Notes: generated from the letters alone by a model not told the origin. A DNA stretch of 64,000 nt from Kordiimonadaceae bacterium (GCA_017640725.1 JAEPQB010000001.1:496001-560000), one strand, 5' to 3'. Shown: positions 9,488 to 16,724, counted from the first letter of the stretch. Program-made: numbers and translations.

Positions 9488-9787
9488 TTATTCGTCCCGA
9501 TCAACAACTGCTGCATTTAAATGGTTCAGGGCATTGATTGTCCTGAGTAGGCGGTTGGCTGATTTCAGGGATCCTGCTTTCAAAGCCTGGTTAGTGCTCT
9601 TGGCACAGTTGGCGAGCCCCTGAGTGTCTTGTGATTGAGCCCGCATGGTTTGGTTTGCAATTGCCAATGATTGCGCTGCCGCTGCTTGCTGCAGGCCCCC
9701 GGCTTGCGAAACAACGGGTGAGAAACCGACAACCACCGCATCATCTGGCAGCGGCGCGCATACTCTGACGCCCTTATCTTTAGACAT
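9488..9787 (-). CDS. Small Ala/Gln-rich protein of the R-body operon
   Basis: 99 residues from the ATG at 9787, chosen for AAGGAG about 8 nt upstream; the longer frame to 9823 overlaps a stem-loop. The middle (SLAIANQTMRAQSQDTQGLANCAK) looks like one long amphipathic helix with alternating Ala, Gln and Asn, the texture of R-body subunits, but I cannot align it to RebB with confidence. It lies between the canonical RebB-type gene and the deaminase-like gene, with short gaps on both sides. It may be a distant structural subunit or an assembly factor. Confidence 0.72.
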   Translation of the reverse strand: MSKDKGVRVCAPLPDDAVVVGFSPVVSQAGGLQQAAAAQSLAIANQTMRAQSQDTQGLANCAKSTNQALKAGSLKSANRLLRTINALNHLNAAVVDRDE

Positions 9788-9809
9788 GTCGTGGCTCCTT
9801 GCTTTGGTT

Positions 9810-9840
9810 ATGGGAAGGCGCACCTAACGCGCCTTCCCAT
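9810..9840 (-). promoter_or_regulatory. Intercistronic stem-loop after the main RebB-type gene
   Basis: ATGGGAAGGCGC (9810-9821) and GCGCCTTCCCAT (9829-9840) are perfectly complementary over 12 bp around a 7-nt loop. On the coding (minus) strand the stem is followed by AACC, not a T run, so it is not a classical terminator. Between two genes of one operon it is best read as an mRNA-stabilising or processing hairpin that keeps the upstream Reb transcript more abundant than the downstream part. Confidence 0.6.
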
Positions 9841-9847
9841 GGTAGGC

Positions 9848-10123
9848 CTAGGAATTGGCTTGCTGATTGATCATGGTCGCGATGGAAATGGCATCCGAAA
9901 CCGTATCCACGCTGTAGATCTGCATGACACCTTGCGTAGTTGCAGCCTGCGCCAGAATGTTCTGGTTGTTCTGAGCGTTCACGGCGTTTTCAATGCCAGC
10001 ACCAGTCATGTGTGCTGCGGACTGATAGAGCTGGCCCATGGCCATAGCTGGCGCTTCCGCGACAACTTTCACGTTGGCTTGAGTAACTGCATCAGTGATT
10101 TGATTGTTAACGTGGTCCACCAT
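9848..10123 (-). CDS. RebB-family R-body subunit (canonical copy)
   Basis: 91 residues from the ATG at 10123, with AAGGAG 8-9 nt upstream. The sequence DAVTQANVKVVAEAPAMAMG then LYQSAAHMTGAGIENAVNAQ and LAQAATTQGVMQIYSVDTV is the characteristic RebB ('killing trait') pattern known from the R-body proteins of Caedibacter and many free-living proteobacteria. Such small helical proteins polymerise into a coiled ribbon that can extend and burst membranes. This is the best-conserved of the Reb-like proteins here and probably the main ribbon protein. It is followed by a strong stem-loop at 9810-9840. Confidence 0.92.
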   Translation of the reverse strand: MVDHVNNQITDAVTQANVKVVAEAPAMAMGQLYQSAAHMTGAGIENAVNAQNNQNILAQAATTQGVMQIYSVDTVSDAISIATMINQQANS

Positions 10124-10167
10124 AATAAATCTCCTTTGGTTATGGACAATATTCATCAGTTGAGAGG

Positions 10168-10761
10168 CTATTTGTCGCTTCCACCATTCTCCCCTGAGGA
10201 ATTCTTCAACAACTGGTCGAGCCAGTAGCCTTTGACCCCGCGCCGCCTGCCTTTGGCGAACAACTTGCGGGCCTTTTCGAGCTCTTCGAGAATATGTTCA
10301 GAGCCTGTCATTAGTTTTTCCTGGGTTCGGATGGTCTCAAGAGCAGCTTTTTGCATATCCTCGAGAGACGGGACCGATGCACCCATCGCACTTGTTGCGG
10401 TACCTTCAACCGCTTCTTCGTCGGCACCAGTGGAGGGCGCCTCGTCTCTGATTTTCTTGAGCGCTTCCAAAAGCGGCATGATGGTGTTCATCACCTCATC
10501 AACGACTTCTTTTTTCAGCTTTTTGATTTCAACCTGGACACGTTCAGAAACCTTATCCTCCAGCCGACTGGCGGCAATTTCTTCAACATGTTCGAGGGCC
10601 TCGGCCTTGAATACTTCAAGGTTTTCCGCATCAATAAGGGTCGTAATTTCATCGACGGGCTCCTTATCGCCCGCCACTTTTGTCGAACGGGACCTGGTGG
10701 GGGCTTTTCTCGCACCAGTCGTTTTTTTAGAGGTTTTGCGATTTGTGGGAGTTTTGGCCAT
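10168..10761 (-). CDS. Uncharacterised charged helical protein of the R-body operon
   Basis: 197 residues. The first 33 are very basic and rich in Lys, Arg, Thr and Ser (MAKTPTNRKTSKKTTGARK), like a disordered nucleic-acid- or membrane-surface-binding tail. Residues 35-105 form a charged helix or coiled coil, followed by a flexible Ala/Thr/Gly stretch and a second helix. The C-terminus again carries a basic patch (FAKGRRRGVKGYW) before an acidic tail. No known domain is recognised. It lies between two Reb-type genes with short gaps. It may be a scaffold or assembly factor for the ribbon. Confidence 0.75.
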   Translation of the reverse strand: MAKTPTNRKTSKKTTGARKAPTRSRSTKVAGDKEPVDEITTLIDAENLEVFKAEALEHVEEIAASRLEDKVSERVQVEIKKLKKEVVDEVMNTIMPLLEALKKIRDEAPSTGADEEAVEGTATSAMGASVPSLEDMQKAALETIRTQEKLMTGSEHILEELEKARKLFAKGRRRGVKGYWLDQLLKNSSGENGGSDK

Positions 10762-10772
10762 GATGCTGCCCC

Positions 10773-11243
10773 CTACAGTTTCGCAAAGGCTTCAGCACAG
10801 GCCGCAATAGCCACACTGAATGTGCCTGTTGCCGCCTGAGAAGTCGCCACTTGGGTCAGGAGTTTGGCACCTTGCGGATTTTCTTCCGCCACCATCTCGA
10901 GGCCCTTGGCCGTAGCCGCCGTGTAAATCAACTCCATGCCCTGCAAATAACTGCGGGCATCCTCGCCCATCATGGAGACGGCTTGTTGGGTTGCGGCGGT
11001 CGAAAAAGGGATAACTTCCTTGTCTTTTTGTGTATCAAGGCCAGCCGAGTTCACATCCCCCAGAAAAGTGTTCACATAATTGGCGAAAGTAATGTCCGTG
11101 CCCGCGGGTTCTGGTGCCGGTGCTGGCGTTGGGGCGCCTACATACGCATCACCTGGGTCTGGTTCGGCATTTCCGGGGTTTGGCTCTTGGTCTTCGCTCT
11201 CAGGCCCAGTCTCAAAATTCTTTTTCCAGTTGAAAAAAGCCAT
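10773..11243 (-). CDS. Divergent RebB-like protein with acidic Pro-rich N-terminal extension
   Basis: 156 residues; GAGGTG lies about 10 nt before the ATG at 11243. Residues 13-48 are an acidic Pro/Gly/Ala linker (EPNPGNAEPDPGDAYVGAP). The C-terminal 85 residues line up with the RebB protein of this operon: LQGMELIYTAATAKGLEMVA against MGQLYQSAAHMTGAGIENAV, and LLTQVATSQAATGTFSVA against ILAQAATTQGVMQIYSVD, with the same spacing. It is therefore a diverged paralogue with an added N-terminus, perhaps a minor or capping subunit. RebB-type membership is my alignment by eye. Confidence 0.75.
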   Translation of the reverse strand: MAFFNWKKNFETGPESEDQEPNPGNAEPDPGDAYVGAPTPAPAPEPAGTDITFANYVNTFLGDVNSAGLDTQKDKEVIPFSTAATQQAVSMMGEDARSYLQGMELIYTAATAKGLEMVAEENPQGAKLLTQVATSQAATGTFSVAIAACAEAFAKL

Positions 11244-11254
11244 GATCCGTCACC

Positions 11255-11551
11255 TCACGAATGATGATGCGGCGCGGGCGCTGGGGCGGGCGCAGGTGCA
11301 GGCGCCCCAGTGCCACCGCCGCCCTGCCCTGCCTTGGTGATGGCGGTCACAGCGTTCGTGACAATCGGCGTGTTCAGCATGTTCAGGTTATGCTGCGTCG
11401 AGGCCGCGTTCTGCATCGTAATGGCATACGCTTGACCGACCGCTTGATAGAACATGCTCAGGGCCATCTGCGGCGAGCTTCCAATCACGGACGCTGAATT
11501 TTGGGTGTTTGCGTCAGTAACCAGAGGGTTGATATCTTGTGGTTTTGCCAT
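11255..11551 (-). CDS. RebB-family R-body subunit (second copy) with Pro-Ala tail
   Basis: 98 residues; GGAG lies about 8 nt before the ATG at 11551. Residues 10-70 follow the RebB pattern (VTDANTQNSASVIGSSPQMA, LSMFYQAVGQAYAITMQNAA, then LNMLNTPIVTNAVTAI). The C-terminus is a Gly-rich linker, six or so Pro-Ala units and a terminal HHHS. The Pro-Ala tail is absent from the 9848 copy and may be exposed on the ribbon. It is followed after 11 bp by the divergent Reb-like gene. Confidence 0.85.
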   Translation of the reverse strand: MAKPQDINPLVTDANTQNSASVIGSSPQMALSMFYQAVGQAYAITMQNAASTQHNLNMLNTPIVTNAVTAITKAGQGGGGTGAPAPAPAPAPAPHHHS

Positions 11552-11566
11552 GCCGTTCTCCAGGAC

Positions 11567-12121
11567 CTATTTGACGGGCTGTTCACAGCCACTTAGCGAG
11601 TGATTGTTTTGCCCTCTGTGGGTTACAGGTTGTTTTTTACAACCACTTGGTCCGCCCAAAAATGGGTATGTGTCCCCCACTAGTTTTTGGTCGTTCCAAA
11701 GCTTGTCGATGAAGCGCCGGTTTGCGCCAAACTCAATCTGTGCCTGCGTTTTGGACTGGGTTTGTTCCAGATATTCGATGATCGCGATTTTGCGTATGAT
11801 GCTAAAAATGCCCCAGGAGGACGGCACTTCTACATGCGGTTCAGCGCAAGCGATATCGAGGATTCGCTCATAAGTTTGGGCATCGATGGCGCAACCAATC
11901 TTTGATGCAAACCTGTCGGCGGTCTTCGGCAAGTAAATGCGTTTACCGCTCAGTTCATAACTGATGGAATAGGCATCCCGAAAAGAGACCTCAGTTGCGA
12001 TCAGGGATGTGAACGCCGGCATGTGCGGCAGAACTTTGGATGCGTTTTCTTCACTGAAACTCACGATTTCAGCGAAGGATGGGTCGGCCGGGTTGGGCAG
12101 TCCGCGAAACAGGTCTTCCAT
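11567..12121 (-). CDS. Uncharacterised protein, first gene of the reb operon, possible DNA-binding protein
   Basis: 184 residues, soluble. No family is recognised with confidence. GKRIYLPKTADRFASK (about 58-73) and the later stretch IAIIEYLEQTQSKTQAQIEF followed by GANRRFIDKLWN look like a Mor-type or other helix-turn-helix regulator, but this is weak. The last 30 residues, rich in Gly, Cys, Gln and His, look unstructured. It is the promoter-proximal gene: the sigma-54 promoter lies 107-122 bp upstream, and the next gene, a RebB copy, starts 15 bp after its stop. It might be a feedback regulator or a chaperone. Confidence 0.72.
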   Translation of the reverse strand: MEDLFRGLPNPADPSFAEIVSFSEENASKVLPHMPAFTSLIATEVSFRDAYSISYELSGKRIYLPKTADRFASKIGCAIDAQTYERILDIACAEPHVEVPSSWGIFSIIRKIAIIEYLEQTQSKTQAQIEFGANRRFIDKLWNDQKLVGDTYPFLGGPSGCKKQPVTHRGQNNHSLSGCEQPVK

Positions 12122-12227
12122 GGCAATAAGCCCCCATTGTCTGGCGTGTCCAAATCAGACACAGTTGAAAAATGGGTGATATGCCGTTCGTTAGGCCTGA
12201 GTTGCTACACCACCCAGGCCTCTTAAT

Positions 12228-12243
12228 GGCAAGTCATGTGCCA
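12228..12243 (-). promoter_or_regulatory. Sigma-54 (-24/-12) promoter of the reb operon
   Basis: On the minus strand the sequence is TGGCACATGACTTGCC. It contains TGGCAC, five bases, then TTGC, with GG and GC dinucleotides exactly 10 bp apart, which is the canonical sigma-54 arrangement. Transcription would start near 12216, about 95 bp before the first operon gene. The window encodes one sigma-54 activator (6442-7953), in the same gene block. Confidence 0.85.
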
Positions 12244-12300
12244 TTATTTTTTACTATACATTTCAATACCTTATGACTTTTTCGTGCCGATGGTGCTGCT

Positions 12301-12316
12301 GACCGACATGTCGGTC
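12301..12316. promoter_or_regulatory. 16-bp palindrome, candidate enhancer site for the sigma-54 activator
   Basis: GACCGACATGTCGGTC is a perfect palindrome that starts about 58 bp upstream of the -24 element of the reb promoter. That is the usual distance for a site bound by a Fis-type activator. A half-site-like CATGTCCTGACA follows directly. Binding by the FHA/sigma-54 protein is inferred from position. Confidence 0.55.
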
Positions 12317-12434
12317 ATGTCCTGACACGCTGCAAGAAAGAGAAGCCCGCAGTTAGGCCGAGTTAGCTGTTAACACCATCCGGTTCGCTTGCCGTCATCG
12401 CAGTAGAGGGCACAACAGCGTATATCGGCGAATT

Positions 12435-12560
12435 AATTTCAATGAGTTGCAATAAGTTCAATTAGGCGTTTTGTAGCGAATTTTGTAACGCCACGATTTT
12501 TCCCACTCGGTGCAACATGTTGCACCGGTATTGACTGCTATCGGTTAAAAGCCGACCAAG
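12435..12560. repeat. Left-end module of islet 0 (degenerate, without tRNA remnant)
   Basis: TTTCAATGAGTT is followed by a doubled TTTTGTA-type repeat (12469-12490) and, after exactly 20 bp, by GTGCAACATGTTGCAC (12510-12525; the palindrome extends to 18 bp). The order and spacing are the same as in the three left ends at 20699, 26482 and 31523. The tRNA-Ser 3'-end repeat that opens the other three cannot be found here, which fits an older, decayed border. The rest of 12317-12791 shows no convincing gene. Confidence 0.6.
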
Positions 12561-12791
12561 CATTTGGCATTGGTTAGGCTCACATTGAAATCTACTTTTA
12601 ATCCCGGAGGATGTTCTGAGTGTTCTGAAAGCCCAGGATTTTCACTGTTGCCTTGATTTGGAAAACCCATCCCGAAGCCATCTGTGAACCAAATAGTTGT
12701 ATTATCCGTAGAACAGTTGTTCCAAGAGGGTCCTTAACGCAAGAAAAGGATTCTACTATACTAAGCATGTAATGGGGTCATGGAGGTGGGG

Positions 12792-13376
12792 ATGGCACTC
12801 AAGTATGCACTGTTGGTTTCATTATCCGAAGCTTCAAAATCTGGCTACGACGTTACAAAAGACTTTGAAGAAAACTTTGGATTTTTTTGGAGGGCCAAAT
12901 CTTCTCAAGTTTACCGCGAACTGGAGAAGCTGAAAGAGTGCGGATTCGTGCATGAGGCCGAGATGAAACACTCGGATCAACTCAACCGCGCCGTCTATGT
13001 GATTACAGACGCTGGAAGAGAAGCTCTGTTTGAGTGGTCTAAGGAGCCCTCAGAAACCGGCGTGTTGACAGATGATCTCCTTATTCAACTCCATGGCATT
13101 GAATATGTTGACCTGGATAGTGTTCGGCAGAATTTGCTGCGGCGCCGCGAGATGCACCAGGACTTATTCATCCAGCTGGAAAAAAAATATAATCAGTTGA
13201 AAAATTGCCAAGGACTTGCTGCTGCAGGGAAGATGGTTGCCTTGGACACCGCCGTGAGGTTTCAACGCGAATCAATCGCAATATGCGATAATGCTCTTAA
13301 GACTTTGATACCGGAATCTGATGGCGATGCTGCCAATGTCATCCCTCTCAATAGGGACGACCCTGATACTGATTGA
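12792..13376 (+). CDS. PadR-family transcriptional regulator (first of two)
   Basis: 194 residues from the ATG at 12792, with GGAGGTGGGG directly upstream; an ATG at 12780 is possible but would place the ribosome site inside the gene. Residues 1-90 are the PadR winged helix (ALKYALLVSLSEASKSGYDV, then WRAKSSQVYRELEKLKECGF and a wing with AVYVITDAGREAL). The C-terminal half is a helical dimerisation domain with RRREMHQDLFIQLEKKYNQL. It is a paralogue of the next gene (same length, same order of motifs). Ligand unknown; it is the first gene of islet 0. Confidence 0.88.
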   Translation: MALKYALLVSLSEASKSGYDVTKDFEENFGFFWRAKSSQVYRELEKLKECGFVHEAEMKHSDQLNRAVYVITDAGREALFEWSKEPSETGVLTDDLLIQLHGIEYVDLDSVRQNLLRRREMHQDLFIQLEKKYNQLKNCQGLAAAGKMVALDTAVRFQRESIAICDNALKTLIPESDGDAANVIPLNRDDPDTD

Positions 13377-13566
13377 TTGCATGCGATCAGTTTTCCGCAC
13401 CCAATACTCACAACTCGAATTTCAATAGAGTAGCGCAGCCAGACTAGGGTGTACGCGCTTTATGTGCCTAGCCTCGCAATAGACTGAGGCTAGCGATTTT
13501 TTAACGTATTTGGCTGGTTGTGGCATAGGCAGCAAAAGCATATTTTTACACGTCTACATATACCTC

Positions 13567-13599
13567 TTGACACATATTATATTTATGGAACATATATGT
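13567..13599 (+). promoter_or_regulatory. Candidate promoter and operator before the second PadR gene
   Basis: TTGACA (13567-13572) is a perfect -35 box; 17-18 bp downstream lies the A/T-rich ACATATATGT (13590-13599), a 10-bp palindrome that overlaps the expected -10 element. PadR proteins often bind ATGT/ACAT-type palindromes, so autoregulation is plausible. The -10 match itself is poor. Confidence 0.4.
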
Positions 13600-13654
13600 G
13601 CAAAGTTTCATATTAACTAGTGGAATATCAACTGGCCGAATATGGAGAAGTGAA

Positions 13655-14242
13655 GTGGCTCTCAAATATGCAATATTGGTTGCCCTATCAGGGGGTCCAA
13701 AGTCGGGTTACGACGTCGCGAAGCAATTTGACCAAGATATGGGCTTCTTTTGGCGCGCGCAGCATTCCCAGATTTATCGGGAGCTCGGCAAGCTCAAAAA
13801 AAACGGCCTGGTTGATGCAGAGGAAGTTCAGCAATCTGGAAAGCCTAACCGCGTTGTCTTCACCATCAACGAAAAAGGCCGCGAATCCCTATACAAATGG
13901 TCAAGGGAGCCGTCCAGATCAGCCAAGTTCAAAGATACCTTCCTGGTCCAGCTGTACGCTCTGGATTCCATAGATATGGACGCCTTTCGGCAAAACCTGC
14001 AGCGGCGGCTGGAGCTGTGTCAGGATCTGCTTTTAGAATATGAAACTAAACATCGGGCGCTGGAGCACAGTGATACCCTTGCTGACCAGGGCAAACAATT
14101 GGCACTGGATGCCGGCATACGATGGTCCCGCGAATGGATTGATTGGTGCACAGTGGCTCTCCAAAAGCTGGCGCCACAGGCGGCTGCTGACCTTACCAAC
14201 ATCGTCCCGATGAAAAATGTTGGGAAAACGTCTGATAAATAA
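13655..14242 (+). CDS. PadR-family transcriptional regulator (second of two)
   Basis: 195 residues from the GTG at 13655, chosen because GGAG precedes it and because ALKYAILVALSGGPKSGYDV then aligns residue for residue with the first PadR protein. It has the same winged-helix domain (FWRAQHSQIYRELGKLKKNG) and C-terminal helical domain (FRQNLQRRLELCQDLLLEYE). The two look like a tandem duplication that has diverged. It stands about 200 bp before the isochorismatase-type gene, so it may control the redox cluster that follows. Confidence 0.87.
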   Translation: MALKYAILVALSGGPKSGYDVAKQFDQDMGFFWRAQHSQIYRELGKLKKNGLVDAEEVQQSGKPNRVVFTINEKGRESLYKWSREPSRSAKFKDTFLVQLYALDSIDMDAFRQNLQRRLELCQDLLLEYETKHRALEHSDTLADQGKQLALDAGIRWSREWIDWCTVALQKLAPQAAADLTNIVPMKNVGKTSDK

Positions 14243-14281
14243 AGAATTTTGCTGCCAATAGGGCGGCGCCACAAAATTCTT
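14242..14281. terminator. Inverted repeat after the second PadR gene
   Basis: AAGAATTTTG (14242-14251) and CAAAATTCTT (14272-14281) form a 10-bp stem around a 20-nt GC-rich loop that starts at the stop codon of the PadR gene. There is no clear T run, so it may be a weak terminator or an operator. Confidence 0.4.
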
Positions 14282-14438
14282 CACAACAAGGATCGTGATA
14301 CTGCGCGAGCTCCCTCAAGCATCTCGCGCGACAATAGGGTTTTGAGTCCAAGTCTGAGTTGGTCACCGAACAGGTAGACCAAGAAATGGCAAGTCCATTT
14401 CCGCATGTAGATCATGGAAGACAAAGAAAGGACCAGCC

Positions 14439-15269
14439 ATGAACAAACGACTGACGCACAAAACCAAGCTTTTGCTGGGCAGCGCAATATTCCCCATCAC
14501 ATTGGCCGCGGTAATTTCAGCGGCTTCATATATGCCTTCCAACGCGCAGGATGCTTCCGAAGCTGTCACCGCGCATACACCGCCGGTCAATGACGGCCTG
14601 CCGTTGCCCGGTTTCGAAGTGGAACGGGGCACCACAGCCCTTGTGATCACTGACCCTCAAAACGACTTCCTGTCGCCGAATGGTGTTACCTGGGGTGTGG
14701 TTGGCAAGAATGTGACCGACAATCGGGTGGTCGAAAACCTCGACCTTCTGATGGAAACGGCACTTGATTCCGGCATGCCGCTTTTTATCTCCCCGCACTA
14801 CTATTATCAGCACGACCATCAGTGGAAATTTGAGGGCGCACTGGAAGCTCTCATGCACGCGATCGGCATGTTTGACCGCGCTGACGCGCTAAGCCTTGAA
14901 GGCTTTGAAGGCTCAGGCGCTGACTGGCTCGATCGGTACAAGCCTTACATCAACAGAGCAGGCACTGTGGTAACCAGCCCGCACAAGGTTTACGGGCCAG
15001 AAACAAACGACCTGGTGCTGCAACTGCGCAAAGCCGGAATATCCAAAGTGGTGCTGGCAGGCATGTCGGCAAACCTGTGCACTGAATCGCACATGCGCGA
15101 ACTGATTGAGCAAGGCTTTGAAGTCATGGTGGTGACCAATGCCACCGCCGGCGCCATCACCCCGCACTACAACGGATACGAAGCCGCTCTCACTAATTTT
15201 CGCATGATCGCGAGCGACGTGAAAAACACCCAATCCACTGTCGCCGCGATCAAAGCAGCCTTTCGCTAA
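14439..15269 (+). CDS. Exported isochorismatase-family cysteine hydrolase
   Basis: 276 residues with AAGGA upstream of the ATG. Residues 10-37 form a signal peptide (LLLGSAIFPITLAAVISAAS). The triad of the family is visible: Asp72 in ITDPQNDF, Lys183 in TSPHK and Cys214 in MSANLCTESHMRELIEQGFE. Family members hydrolyse amides, such as nicotinamide or N-carbamoyl compounds, or vinyl ethers; export suggests an extracytoplasmic substrate. It is followed 12 bp later by an SDR gene with the same CAGGAGCAC ribosome site, so they form an operon. Confidence 0.88.
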   Translation: MNKRLTHKTKLLLGSAIFPITLAAVISAASYMPSNAQDASEAVTAHTPPVNDGLPLPGFEVERGTTALVITDPQNDFLSPNGVTWGVVGKNVTDNRVVENLDLLMETALDSGMPLFISPHYYYQHDHQWKFEGALEALMHAIGMFDRADALSLEGFEGSGADWLDRYKPYINRAGTVVTSPHKVYGPETNDLVLQLRKAGISKVVLAGMSANLCTESHMRELIEQGFEVMVVTNATAGAITPHYNGYEAALTNFRMIASDVKNTQSTVAAIKAAFR

Positions 15270-15281
15270 CAGGAGCACACT

Positions 15282-16067
15282 ATGAATTCCAAATCCCCCA
15301 ATCAAAACAAACTAGGTATCATCGTTGGTGGTTCCAGCGGCATGGGACTGGCGACGGCAGAGAAGCTCAGAAACCGCGGCACTGACCTGATCCTTGTGTC
15401 ACATGACGCCGAGCAGCTTGAGCAGGCGCGCAACCATCTGGAGGCATCCGGATCCGGCGAGATGCACGTAATTACGGCGGACTTGTACAAAGAGACCGAC
15501 GTGGACCGATTGATCAGTGAATTTGGATCTGTAACAAGACCGATTTCCTATCTGCTAAATGCAGCTGGTGCCTTCAAACCCATACCATTTCTCGAATACA
15601 CCAGAAGTGATTATGACAAGTTTCTGGATATCAACAAATCCACCTTCTTCGTTACACAGCCTGTTGTAAGCAACATGAAAGAGAACGGCGGTGGTTCCAT
15701 TGTCAATATTGGTGCCATGTGGGCCAAGCAAGCTATTAAGGCAACCCCGTCGACCGCCTATTCGATGGCAAAATCGGGGCTGCATTCATTAACACAGCAT
15801 CTTGCTATGGAATTCGCAGAGTTCGGCATTCGCGTGAATGCCGTTGCGCCAGCCGTGGTCGTGACGCCGATCTACGGGGCCTTTATTGACGAGGGGAAAA
15901 TTGAAGAAACCCTCACAGATGCCTTTGATGACTTTCACCCTTTAGGACGGCTCGGTCGCCCTGAAGATGTCGCCAACACCATCGACTTTCTGCTGAGCGA
16001 AGACGCGTCGTGGGTAACAGGCGCAGTTTGGGATGTTGATGGCGGCGTGATGGCTGGCCGCAATTAG
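15282..16067 (+). CDS. Short-chain dehydrogenase/reductase
   Basis: 261 residues with a Rossmann cofactor motif GGSSGMG (16-22), LNAAG (92-96) and the active-site YSMAK (Tyr160, Lys164). The segment where the catalytic Ser usually lies reads VNIGAMWAK, so Ala appears to take its place; activity may be altered or another Ser may substitute. The C-terminal [11 protein letters not shown] is typical of NAD(P)-dependent classical SDRs. It is in an operon with the isochorismatase-like gene and the CMD protein. Substrate unknown. Confidence 0.9.
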   Translation: MNSKSPNQNKLGIIVGGSSGMGLATAEKLRNRGTDLILVSHDAEQLEQARNHLEASGSGEMHVITADLYKETDVDRLISEFGSVTRPISYLLNAAGAFKPIPFLEYTRSDYDKFLDINKSTFFVTQPVVSNMKENGGGSIVNIGAMWAKQAIKATPSTAYSMAKSGLHSLTQHLAMEFAEFGIRVNAVAPAVVVTPIYGAFIDEGKIEETLTDAFDDFHPLGRLGRPEDVANTIDFLLSEDASWVTGAVWDVDGGVMAGRN

Positions 16068-16105
16068 GAACACATTGCACAGCACAAAATCTAGGGAACA
16101 CAATC

Positions 16106-16414
16106 ATGTATGATATGAAAGACCTGCGGAAACTGCCCGCACTGGGTGCAAAAGCATCCGCAGCCTGGGACACTTTTAAAGCTTTCGACGAGGCGGCGCT
16201 TGCCGATGGGGCAATCCCCAAAAAATACAAGGAACTGATGGCAATAGCAGTCGCCCTCACGACCCAATGCCCCTATTGCCTGGAAATTCACAAAGCTGCG
16301 GCATTTGGGGCCGGTGCAACAGAGGAAGAACTTGCAGAAGCAACTTTTGTGGCTGCGGCACTCCGTTCTGGCGGTGCAATCACCCACGGCACACAACTGA
16401 TTGCCGGTGACTGA
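16106..16414 (+). CDS. Carboxymuconolactone decarboxylase-family (AhpD-like) protein
   Basis: 102 residues, the usual size of a single-domain CMD protein. QCPYCLEIH holds Cys55, Cys58 and His62, the CxxCxxxH redox centre shared with AhpD-type peroxide-defence proteins. The C-terminus (AAALRSGGAITHG) is also typical. It probably acts as a small thiol peroxidase or reductase partner. Its place between an SDR and, further on, KatG suggests detoxification of peroxides or reactive organics. Confidence 0.88.
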   Translation: MYDMKDLRKLPALGAKASAAWDTFKAFDEAALADGAIPKKYKELMAIAVALTTQCPYCLEIHKAAAFGAGATEEELAEATFVAAALRSGGAITHGTQLIAGD

Positions 16415-16587
16415 CTTAAAGGAACGACACGATGCGTGATTTTGAAGTTTCTCTAACCAGCCAGCACTGTCGCAATATCAGCAAGACTTGCCGTCTCCCC
16501 CACTATGTCTTGCGGGTTTTAAGCGATTTCAGCCCTACCTCCATCTGGCTCTGGAAACTGCAAAAATCGCTTCAATTGTCGTTCTGG

Positions 16588-16679
16588 AAAGAGGGGGCGC
16601 ACAGGCCCGTCAAAGAAAGTCGCCTTCCCCAAAAATTGCTTTCTTTCACAGCCTGTTGGTCAGGCGTCCCCTCTTTTTT
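16588..16679 (+). terminator. Long hairpin with T-run before the secreted hydrolase gene
   Basis: AAAGAGGGG (16588-16596) pairs with CCCCTCTTT (16668-16676), and inside this CAGGC pairs with GCCTG and AAAGAAAG with CTTTCTTT. Together they give a long interrupted stem that ends in TTTTTT. It could terminate the SDR-CMD transcript or be a small structured RNA. The 310-bp gap between the CMD and hydrolase genes holds this structure and an 87-codon frame (16432-16695) that runs straight through it and is not considered a gene. Confidence 0.6.
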
Positions 16680-16724
16680 ATCACCTAATGGTTGAACAAA
16701 CAGGTTCTTATACAGGAGCAGAAA

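Noticed and set aside
10351-10839. 162-codon plus-strand frame over the basic-tailed reb-operon gene
   Set aside because: Antisense shadow of the 10168-10761 gene; the minus-strand frame has a proper start, short gaps to its neighbours and sensible composition.
16432-16695. 87-codon frame with AAGGA upstream, between the CMD and hydrolase genes
   Set aside because: It runs through the long hairpin at 16588-16679, has no recognisable protein character and overlaps the ribosome-site region of the next gene.
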